Origin: an uncultured Saprospiraceae bacterium
Lineage (GTDB): Bacteria; Bacteroidota; Bacteroidia; Chitinophagales; Saprospiraceae
Direction: 5' to 3'
Length of the DNA stretch: 12,695 nt
NCBI GenBank assembly: GCA_937921525.1
Contig: CAKZUM010000239.1
Location: 1-12,695 of the forward strand
Shown: in pieces, positions 7,038 through 12,695 of the stretch
Layout: each line of letters starts with the position of its first letter
Position numbering within the stretch: position 1 is the first letter of the stretch
The notes under the pieces: generated by a model
What the model was told of the DNA's origin: nothing
The model's database searches: none
What the model saw: the letters and a program-made list of their open reading frames with translations, nothing else
Position numbers and translations under genes: made by a program

Positions 7038-7979
7038 ATGCCAAAGTTCGACAAGCACCAATTATTAATCATTGCTTCCTTTGCAGCCATTTATATTATA
7101 TGGGGATCTACCTATCTTTTTGCGGCATTTGCAATGGACGAATTGCCTCCTTTTCTAATGGCCGGCTCTAGATATGGAATGGCAGGGTTACTATTATTAG
7201 CTATGACTTTTCTGGTAGGTAAGTACCAACCAATGACACAAAAGCAGTTGAAAAACACGCTTTTTGCAGGGGTCTTGATGTTAGGCATTGGCGGTGGTTT
7301 TGTTTTTTGGGGCTTGCAATTTGTAGATTCAGGTTTTACGGCATTAGTAATCTCTGGACAACCACTATTAATTTTGTTTATGATGTGGGGCGTACAGGGA
7401 AAGAAACCCCACAAACAAGCCTATTTAGGCATTTTATTAGGGATGCTTGGTATGTATTTATTAGTCAGTCAAAAAACATTAGTCGCTAATCCGAATCAAT
7501 GGAAAGGCGTTTTAGCCATTTTTGCTAGTATGTTATCTTGGGGCTATGGTTCTTTATTTTTAGGGACTGCGGATATGCCCAAATCAAAGATGGTGAGTAG
7601 TTCTGTCCAGATGATTGTGGGCGGTGGTTTATTAGTGATCGCCAGTTTTTTTATAGAAAATCCAATGGAAGTAAATTGGTTGGGACTACAAAATGTTACT
7701 TACCTGTCGATGGTCTATTTAATTATATTTGGTTCTATTATCGCCTTCTCTGCTTTTAATTTTTTGCTATCCGAAGTCTCTCCTGATAAGGTAGCTACTA
7801 GTACCTATGTGAACCCAATAGTCGCTATGTTTCTAGGTTGGTCTTTTCGAGATGAAATCATTACTTCACAATCTATGTTAGCTGCGACTATTATGTTGAC
7901 GGGCGTATTTTTTATTAATGCCAAACCAGAGTATTCTCAAAAACTCTTGCAGCGAATTCGGATGGTGGGGCGGCGGTAA
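7038..7979 (+). CDS. EamA/DMT-family transporter, YedA-like
   Basis: This is an inner-membrane permease of the drug/metabolite transporter superfamily; its substrate cannot be read from sequence. The 313-residue protein is highly hydrophobic, with about ten membrane segments in two EamA repeats (roughly residues 8-142 and 157-292). The first segment carries IYIIWGSTYLF (18-28), the signature of the YedA branch. The fifth-to-sixth repeat region contains SMLSWGYGSLF, and the late segment has SPDKVATSTYVNPIVAMFLGW, both close to YedA. The C-terminus is basic (QRIRMVGRR), as expected for a cytoplasmic end. It starts at ATG 7038 without a Shine-Dalgarno. It converges on birA with only 26 nt between the stop codons and no obvious terminator in that gap. 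Confidence 0.9.
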   Translation: MPKFDKHQLLIIASFAAIYIIWGSTYLFAAFAMDELPPFLMAGSRYGMAGLLLLAMTFLVGKYQPMTQKQLKNTLFAGVLMLGIGGGFVFWGLQFVDSGFTALVISGQPLLILFMMWGVQGKKPHKQAYLGILLGMLGMYLLVSQKTLVANPNQWKGVLAIFASMLSWGYGSLFLGTADMPKSKMVSSSVQMIVGGGLLVIASFFIENPMEVNWLGLQNVTYLSMVYLIIFGSIIAFSAFNFLLSEVSPDKVATSTYVNPIVAMFLGWSFRDEIITSQSMLAATIMLTGVFFINAKPEYSQKLLQRIRMVGRR

Positions 7980-8005
7980 TTGTTTAAGAAACGTAAAAAT
8001 AGTAT

Positions 8006-8803
8006 CTATAAGACATACCCAATTTCCTTCAAAGAAAATAACTCCGCTCCTTTTTCTGTATCCACGATCAACTGTCCAGTAGCTGTTGTTCCTTGTATAC
8101 TTCCAGAAAAAATACGACCATCTGGTCGGCGGTAACTATGGATTTCATTCCTTCGAAAAAGTTGCTCCAAATAAGTCGTATTAATCTCTTCCATTTTACC
8201 ACTTTTCAATTTCAGGTACCATTTTTCTAAATTCTGGGCAAGTTTAGTTAAAACTAATTTCAGATCAACTGTAGCATTCGTTTCCAACGCAATAGAAGTT
8301 GGATTGGGAGCATCGCTTGTAAAAACTGTTTGGTTAACATTTAAACCAATACCAATCACAGTAGATCGAATAGTTGATCCTTGCAATGCATTTTGAATTA
8401 AAATACCTGTGATTTTTTTATTAGAAATATATAGATCATTCGGCCATTTAATCTTCACCCCTTTAGGAATAAAAAACCTTAGCGTATCGGCTATACTAAG
8501 CGCAACTAATTGGCTTAATACAAACTGCTGTCGAGCAGGCAGGAAGTCTGGATAGAGAATAATACTGCACGTTAAATTTTGGCCAGGTTCACTTTCCCAA
8601 TGTTTATTTACTTGCCCACGACCAGCATATTGGTCATAAGCTACCACAATTGTTCCTTCAATAGGCTTTTCTTCGTCTAATAAACGGAGTGCATACAGGT
8701 TGGTAGAGGCAATTCGTTCTAAAGAAAATAGAACCTTTCCTATAAAAAGGGTGTTATCTATGGAATTCAATGAAGGTGTTTTTACAAGTTTTAATTGGGT
8801 CAC
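8006..8803 (-). CDS. birA: Biotin--[acetyl-CoA-carboxylase] ligase, catalytic form without repressor domain
   Basis: The enzyme makes biotinyl-5'-AMP and transfers biotin to the carrier lysine of biotin-dependent carboxylases in the cytoplasm. The 265-residue protein has the catalytic and C-terminal domains only; there is no N-terminal winged helix, so it is unlikely to repress transcription as E. coli BirA does. Visible motifs are STN (33-35), the biotin/AMP loop GRGQVNKHW (61-69), KWPNDLYISNKKITGIL (119-135) with the key lysines, and GIGLNVNQ (151-158). A small SH3-like C-terminal domain covers about 215-265. The annotated start at 8801-8803 is GTG. The conserved family region begins near residue 16 (DNTLFIGK), and a TTG at residue 12 is another possible start. 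It diverges from rsfS across a 230-nt gap, in which 8859-8870 (TGCCATTTGGCA) is a short dyad of unknown meaning. Confidence 0.93.
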   Translation of the reverse strand: MTQLKLVKTPSLNSIDNTLFIGKVLFSLERIASTNLYALRLLDEEKPIEGTIVVAYDQYAGRGQVNKHWESEPGQNLTCSIILYPDFLPARQQFVLSQLVALSIADTLRFFIPKGVKIKWPNDLYISNKKITGILIQNALQGSTIRSTVIGIGLNVNQTVFTSDAPNPTSIALETNATVDLKLVLTKLAQNLEKWYLKLKSGKMEEINTTYLEQLFRRNEIHSYRRPDGRIFSGSIQGTTATGQLIVDTEKGAELFSLKEIGYVL

Positions 8804-8984
8804 AATAGCAAATAAAGGTTTTCGGTTAAAAAAACATAATAGATAACAAAAAAATAAATGCCATTTGGCAAGAAGAACGGAAGTTACGTGTATTTTTTTT
8901 GTAATTTTACAGATTGCAAGCTACTTATTTAAAATTCCTTTTACATTATGGTGGTATTATTCAGCATAAAACACGAAATTGAAT

Positions 8985-9011
8985 AAAACTGCTGTGAAGA
9001 TTCACAGTTTT
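8985..9011 (+). other. Small hairpin in the leader before rsfS
   Basis: AAAACTG (8985-8991) can pair with CAGTTTT (9005-9011), enclosing TGAA/TTCA with a CTG bulge. An alternative register pairs CTGTGAA (8992-8998) with TTCACAG (9001-9007). It ends 22 nt before the TTG start of rsfS, so it would lie in the 5' untranslated region, and it has four trailing T residues. Nothing but the divergent birA lies upstream, so it is more likely a leader structure than a terminator. Confidence 0.4.
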
Positions 9012-9033
9012 ATATCAACTATAAATCAATCAT

Positions 9034-9417
9034 TTGAGTCAAGCACAATTAAGTACAATCCAACATTCCTCAAGAGAACTAAATGATCTAATCATTGACG
9101 CTATCCAAGACATTAAAGGTCAAAATATCATCAAATTAGATTTAAGAGAACTAGGCGAAGCACCAACTGATTTCTTTATTATATGTGAAGGTGAATCCAC
9201 TACGCAGGTAAATTCTATCGCTTCCAATATTCAAAAGCGAATAAAGGACGAGTTAGGTGGTCTTCCTTCTCATGTGGAAGGAAAACAGGGAGGGTTTTGG
9301 GTTTTGGTAGATTACTTTACTACTATGGTCCATATCTTTCATCCAGAAAAAAGAGCCTTTTATGAATTAGAAGATTTGTGGAGTGATGCTAAGATTACAG
9401 AATACACCAACCTGTAA
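9034..9417 (+). CDS. rsfS: Ribosome silencing factor RsfS
   Basis: RsfS binds uL14 on the 50S subunit and blocks joining with the 30S, lowering translation when nutrients are short. The 127-residue protein matches the family in length and pattern: an N-terminal helix LNDLIIDAIQDIKGQNIIKLDL (17-38, seen as two parts), DFFIICEGES (46-55), GFWVLVDY (87-94), VHIF (99-102) and YELEDLW (110-116). The start must be the TTG at 9034-9036: an in-frame TAA at 9022-9024 closes the frame upstream, and no in-frame ATG precedes the conserved region. It lies 114 nt before ftsH on the same strand. The rsfS-ftsH order with birA diverging is a familiar Bacteroidota arrangement. In the gap to ftsH, 9444-9451 can pair with 9479-9486 (GAAGTTGT/ACAACTTC). 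Confidence 0.93.
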   Translation: MSQAQLSTIQHSSRELNDLIIDAIQDIKGQNIIKLDLRELGEAPTDFFIICEGESTTQVNSIASNIQKRIKDELGGLPSHVEGKQGGFWVLVDYFTTMVHIFHPEKRAFYELEDLWSDAKITEYTNL

Positions 9418-9531
9418 AAAAGCAATATAGATCCTATGATATAGAAGTTGTCTAAGGATTAATTATTAAGATGTGTTAACAACTTCATTATTCCCATTGG
9501 AAAAGGTACTAAAAACGATAAGAATAAAATA

Positions 9532-11499
9532 ATGGAAGATAATAGAAATGATTTAGATGGAAAACCATCAGGCCCCAAATTCAATTCTTATTGGATTTAT
9601 GGGATGATTGCGTTGTTCCTAATCGCCTTACAGCTCTTCAATGTCTCTAGCGTCGGGAACAAAGAGATTGATTGGTTGCGGTTTAAGGAAATGGCAAAGG
9701 ATGGTGCTGTCGCAAAGGTAGATGTAGTCAATAAGACTTATGCGCATGTCTTCCTAAAGCAGGATCGCTTGTCCGCAGAGAAATATAAAGATGCCTCTAA
9801 GAGTAAATTTGGAGATCGACCTAATTATATTTTCAATATTGGTTTTGCAGAAACATTTGCCAAAGACCTTCAGGGCTTACATGAGTCTTTACCTGGAGAG
9901 GACCAATTTGGTATAAAATATAAAAACCAAGAAGATTGGGTAACCCCTATTCTAAGTTGGATACTTCCTTTACTGATTATTATAGGTATTTGGATATTTA
10001 TAATGAGAAGAGTAGGTGGTGGTGCTGGCGGTGCTGGTTCGCAGATTTTCAATATTGGAAAATCTAAGGCGACCTTGTTTGATAATAGTAAATCCAAAGT
10101 AAATGTTACCTTCCAAGATGTAGCGGGTCTCGATGAAGCGAAAGTGGAGGTGATGGAAGTAGTTGACTTTTTAAAGCATCCAAAAAAATATACTGCTTTA
10201 GGTGGAAAGATACCGAAAGGTGTATTGTTAGTAGGCCCTCCCGGAACAGGTAAAACTTTATTAGCAAAAGCGGTGGCAGGAGAAGCAGGTGTACCATTTT
10301 TCTCCATCTCTGGTTCTGATTTCGTAGAAATGTTTGTTGGAGTGGGTGCTTCTAGAGTGAGAGACTTATTCAAACAAGCAAGGGAAAAAGCACCATGTAT
10401 TGTTTTCATTGATGAGATTGATGCAATTGGTCGTGCGAGAGGTAAAGGTGCGATGCAGGGCGGAAACGATGAGCGAGAAAATACTTTGAATCAGTTACTA
10501 GTAGAGATGGATGGTTTTAGTACCGATAAAGGAGTTATCCTAATGGCTGCGACTAACCGACCTGATGTATTAGATAATGCTTTATTACGACCAGGACGTT
10601 TTGATCGCCAAATTGGCATTGATCGACCAGATTTAAAAGGTAGAGAAGCTATTTTTAAAGTTCACTTAAAGAAAATTAAGACAGGTTCAGATATTAAGCC
10701 AGAAACATTAGCAGAGATGACACCCGGTTTTGCAGGTGCAGAAATTGCTAACGTTTGTAATGAGGCGGCATTAGTTGCTGCACGTAGAGATAAATCTGAA
10801 GTTAACTTGGATGATTTCAATTATGCGTTGGATAGAGTGATTGGTGGTTTAGAAAAGAAGAACAAATTAATCTCTCCAAAGGAGAAAGAAATTATTGCTT
10901 ACCATGAAGCAGGTCACGCAATCTGTGGTTGGTTTTTAGAGCATGCCTCTCCATTAGTAAAAGTAACAATTGTTCCAAGAGGCGTGGGGACATTGGGCTA
11001 TGCCCAGTATCTTCCAAAAGAAGAGTATATTACTCGAACTGAACAGTTGCTCGATAGAATGTGTATGACGCTAGGCGGTAGAGCGGCTGAGTCTAATATT
11101 TTCGATAAAATCTCTACAGGTGCACAAAGTGATTTGGATCAAGTAACTAAAATGGCCTACGGAATGATTGCCATTTATGGCATGAATGACAAGGTAGGTA
11201 ATGTATCTTTTCATGGGATGCAGCAAGATCAATTTAATAAGCCATACTCAGACGATACGGCTAAATTAATTGATGAAGAAGTTCGTATATTAATTGAATC
11301 ACAATACATCCGAGCAAAAGCACTTCTAAAAGAACGATCTAAAGAGTTGGAAGCACTTGCTAAACAGTTATTAGATAAGGAAGTATTATTAAAATCTGAT
11401 GTAGAGCGTTTGATCGGTCCAGCGCCACACCATACCGCAGAAGCAAAAGCTGCAGCGGATAAAGCGACTGAGAATGGTGTACCTACTGCCGATGTCTAA
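9532..11499 (+). CDS. ftsH: ATP-dependent zinc metalloprotease FtsH
   Basis: FtsH is a hexameric inner-membrane AAA+ protease that extracts and degrades unassembled membrane proteins and selected regulators. The 655-residue protein has the full architecture. One membrane segment (about 19-40) precedes a periplasmic domain (about 41-136) and a second segment (about 137-158), then a Gly-rich linker. The AAA+ module has Walker A GPPGTGKT (235-242), Walker B VFIDEID (291-297) and a second region of homology with arginines R353 and R356. The peptidase has HEAGH (458-462) with the third zinc ligand at D534. All catalytic residues are present. The C-terminal tail is Ala-rich and variable in the family. 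The ATG at 9532 follows AAGAATAAAATA rather than a Shine-Dalgarno. It is probably co-transcribed with rsfS and ends at a strong terminator. Confidence 0.97.
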   Translation: MEDNRNDLDGKPSGPKFNSYWIYGMIALFLIALQLFNVSSVGNKEIDWLRFKEMAKDGAVAKVDVVNKTYAHVFLKQDRLSAEKYKDASKSKFGDRPNYIFNIGFAETFAKDLQGLHESLPGEDQFGIKYKNQEDWVTPILSWILPLLIIIGIWIFIMRRVGGGAGGAGSQIFNIGKSKATLFDNSKSKVNVTFQDVAGLDEAKVEVMEVVDFLKHPKKYTALGGKIPKGVLLVGPPGTGKTLLAKAVAGEAGVPFFSISGSDFVEMFVGVGASRVRDLFKQAREKAPCIVFIDEIDAIGRARGKGAMQGGNDERENTLNQLLVEMDGFSTDKGVILMAATNRPDVLDNALLRPGRFDRQIGIDRPDLKGREAIFKVHLKKIKTGSDIKPETLAEMTPGFAGAEIANVCNEAALVAARRDKSEVNLDDFNYALDRVIGGLEKKNKLISPKEKEIIAYHEAGHAICGWFLEHASPLVKVTIVPRGVGTLGYAQYLPKEEYITRTEQLLDRMCMTLGGRAAESNIFDKISTGAQSDLDQVTKMAYGMIAIYGMNDKVGNVSFHGMQQDQFNKPYSDDTAKLIDEEVRILIESQYIRAKALLKERSKELEALAKQLLDKEVLLKSDVERLIGPAPHHTAEAKAAADKATENGVPTADV

Positions 11500-11525
11500 T
11501 TCATAAATACTACGGCTTTAAAAAC

Positions 11526-11560
11526 GCCCTTTCTCTGCTATGAGGAAGGGCATTTTTTTT
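11526..11560 (+). terminator. Intrinsic terminator after ftsH
   Basis: A 10-bp stem (11526-11535 with 11542-11551, one G-U pair) has a 6-nt loop and is followed by eight T residues at 11553-11560. It starts 26 nt after the ftsH stop codon. The arms contain GCCCTT and AAGGGC. It separates the rsfS-ftsH unit from the FKBP gene. Confidence 0.93.
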
Positions 11561-11781
11561 ATTTATTGGGTAATGGCTGAAACCTGTGTAGAGCATTGTG
11601 GGAAGAAAGGTGGCAAACATTTTAAAGAGATAAGATGTCTGCTGTTATCTCCCCGAAGGACAGTAGTGGTTGGTTCTGAAAATCATAAATCAGAATTCAT
11701 ATATCTTACATGGTCCAAATCAATCACCCCTCCCCAAAGGCTGCCCACAAATATCAGTCATCAAATAAAAAATAGATTACT
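11561..11781. other. Intergenic region between ftsH terminator and FKBP gene
   Basis: No convincing gene lies here. A plus-strand open frame from 11540 starts inside the ftsH terminator and runs into the FKBP start in another frame, so it is taken as spurious. Two short hairpins are possible: 11628-11633 with 11645-11650 (AGATAA/TTATCT), and TTCTGA paired with TCAGAA near 11673-11694. No match to the TTG/TAnnTTTG promoter pattern was found, so the FKBP promoter remains unplaced. Confidence 0.5.
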
Positions 11782-12333
11782 ATGCGCCACACAATACCCT
11801 ACTTATTACCCTTATTACTCCTAGCTTGCGGAGAATCTAAACCCCTTCCAACATCCAAAATAGAAGTAAAAAAATCAGCAGATGAAGACAATTTACTCTT
11901 CTCTTTAGCTTCTGAGTTGGTAGCAAACCCAAGCACCCAAGCCGAAAAAGATAAGAACATAATTATTAACTACGTGATGGATCAAGGAATCGAAGTACAA
12001 TCAACTCCTTCTGGATTGTACTATCAAATGATTGAATCGGGAACTGGAGATATGGCTAAATGGGGGGATTGGGTAAGCGTTAATTATAAAGGCTATCTGC
12101 TAGACGGACAGGTCTTTGATACCTCCTATAAACGAGGAAAGCCTATGGAGTTTTATATAGGAAATATGATTGATGGGTGGAATGAAGGATTAGCATTAAT
12201 GCGCCCCGGTGCTAAAGCCCTATTTATAATTCCTTCTGCCTTAGCATACGGAGAAAAGGGATTTGCCAATAAAATACCCCCTCATACGGTATTGGCATTT
12301 GAATTAGAATTACTCACAGTCACTCAGAAATAA
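11782..12333 (+). CDS. FKBP-type peptidyl-prolyl cis-trans isomerase, predicted lipoprotein
   Basis: This is a prolyl isomerase that should speed folding of exported proteins while anchored to a membrane by lipid. The 183-residue precursor starts with a short signal peptide and a lipobox LLAC whose cysteine is residue 16. A low-complexity, partly helical linker follows (about 17-73), then one FKBP domain (about 74-180). Residues matching the FKBP12 active site are all present: Y102, F112, D113, F124, I130, W133, Y156 and F173, within VNYKGYL, VFDTS, MIDGW, LAYGEKG and LAFELEL. The enzyme is therefore probably active, unlike many degenerate FKBP folds. Bacteroidota often carry several such lipoproteins, including the gliding protein GldI; I see no specific link to GldI. 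It is monocistronic, with a likely terminator at its stop codon. Confidence 0.92.
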   Translation: MRHTIPYLLPLLLLACGESKPLPTSKIEVKKSADEDNLLFSLASELVANPSTQAEKDKNIIINYVMDQGIEVQSTPSGLYYQMIESGTGDMAKWGDWVSVNYKGYLLDGQVFDTSYKRGKPMEFYIGNMIDGWNEGLALMRPGAKALFIIPSALAYGEKGFANKIPPHTVLAFELELLTVTQK

Positions 12334-12356
12334 GTATTAGAGTCCTGTGTTTTTTT
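12315..12356 (+). terminator. Probable terminator of the FKBP gene, overlapping its 3' end
   Basis: CACAG (12315-12319) pairs with CTGTG (12345-12349) and ACTC (12322-12325) with GAGT (12340-12343), with a small internal loop and a 14-nt apical loop. Seven T residues follow at 12350-12356. The stop codon at 12331-12333 lies in the loop. The stem is interrupted, so efficiency is uncertain. Just beyond it, 12353-12360 can pair with 12388-12395 (TTTTGAAC/GTTCAAAA). Confidence 0.5.
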
Positions 12357-12587
12357 GAACTGTCTACATATAAGGTTATTTTTGCCCGTTCAAAAGAGAA
12401 TATGCCCTTTTTGATAGATTAATTCTCAAAGTATTAGAAAGAACATTAGTCTTAATTGGGAATGGAGAATTGTGAATTGAGAATGCCTTTAAAACTTTGG
12501 ACAATCAAGACTCAATTTTCACTACATAGGGCAAACGAAAAGTCAAAATCGTAATATGTAACGACGAAATAATAACTATACACTCTT
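12357..12587. other. AT-rich non-coding tail with a heptamer tandem repeat
   Basis: No convincing gene is visible. The clearest pattern is an imperfect 7-nt tandem at 12460-12484: GAATGGA, GAATTGT, GAATTGA, then GAAT. A minus-strand frame of 39 codons (12624 to 12505) overlaps the hairpin array that follows, but it has no recognisable domain or start signal and is not called as a gene. Confidence 0.5.
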
Positions 12588-12658
12588 GGCTGCTTCTTGC
12601 CAGCCCGTCCGCTTTGCGGTTCATTTGCTTGAATGTCTTAGGACATTCACCCTGCGGG
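12588..12658. repeat. GC-rich run of four small hairpins at the window edge
   Basis: Four inverted repeats follow one another: 12588-12592 with 12601-12605 (GGCTG/CAGCC), 12609-12612 with 12616-12619 (CCGC/GCGG), 12631-12637 with 12642-12648 (GAATGTC/GACATTC, TTAG loop) and 12650-12652 with 12656-12658 (CCC/GGG). The stretch is clearly richer in GC than its surroundings, and the sequence up to 12695 offers no gene. It may be the end of a repeat, an insertion-sequence terminus or a structured RNA that continues outside the window. I could not identify a family. Confidence 0.5.
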
Positions 12659-12695
12659 ATCGCTCATTCATCTTATTTTCCTCTTGAACCTGCCT

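Noticed and set aside
9870..10409. A 179-codon minus-strand frame inside ftsH
   Set aside because: It is antisense to the AAA+ module of a certain gene; its proline/serine-rich translation is what one expects from the reverse of conserved codons.
11540..11824. A 94-codon plus-strand open frame between ftsH and the FKBP gene
   Set aside because: It starts within the loop of the ftsH terminator, overlaps the FKBP signal peptide in another frame, has no recognisable domain and is rich in unusual residue runs.
12505..12624. A 39-codon minus-strand frame reaching into the right-edge hairpins
   Set aside because: It is short, has no start signal or recognisable domain, and its beginning lies in the palindromic repeat. 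A peptide cannot be supported without homologues.
1..12695. CRISPR array, tRNA or rRNA genes, prophage or toxin-antitoxin genes
   Set aside because: I looked for regularly spaced repeats, cloverleaf-like segments and small paired reading frames and saw none that could be supported.

Overview
The window reads as chromosomal DNA of a low-GC member of the Bacteroidota. Four things point there. The L13 N-terminus (MDTLSYKT) and the S9 N-terminus (MEMINAIGRRK) are typical of that phylum. None of the starts checked has a Shine-Dalgarno sequence; A/T-rich tracts precede them instead. A Bacteroidota-type promoter (TTG, 20 nt, TAnnTTTG) sits in front of rplM. The order birA / rsfS-ftsH is common in the phylum. 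An assignment below phylum, for example to the Saprospiria, would be a guess. All recognised proteins are housekeeping or ordinary accessory proteins. I found no defence island, prophage, CRISPR array, rRNA or tRNA.

Layout. Positions 1-259 are non-coding, with a long imperfect palindrome and a strong bidirectional terminator. Positions 260-2962 hold a leftward ribosomal/translation operon, rplM-rpsI-rpsB-tsf, driven from a promoter near 3050. Positions 2963-3519 are intergenic and carry a 29-bp stem-loop. Positions 3520-6777 encode a rightward RecB/AddA-like UvrD-family helicase whose C-terminal nuclease motif looks degenerate. Two palindromes follow it back to back (6780-6838 and 6843-6872). 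Then come a rightward EamA/YedA-like permease (7038-7979) and, convergent with it, a leftward biotin protein ligase (8006-8803). Diverging from the ligase is a rightward pair: ribosome silencing factor rsfS (9034-9417) and membrane protease ftsH (9532-11499), closed by a clear intrinsic terminator. A lipoprotein FKBP-type prolyl isomerase follows (11782-12333). The last 360 bases hold no convincing gene, but they end in a GC-rich run of four small hairpins that may be the edge of a repeat element.

The genes form loose themes rather than one system. Translation and ribosome control are represented by uL13, uS9, uS2, EF-Ts and RsfS. Protein quality control is represented by FtsH and the exported FKBP. 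Biotin attachment, DNA unwinding or repair and small-molecule transport fill the rest. The most unusual content is the set of long palindromes in the gaps and the altered nuclease site of the helicase. I did not find a convincing new multi-gene system.
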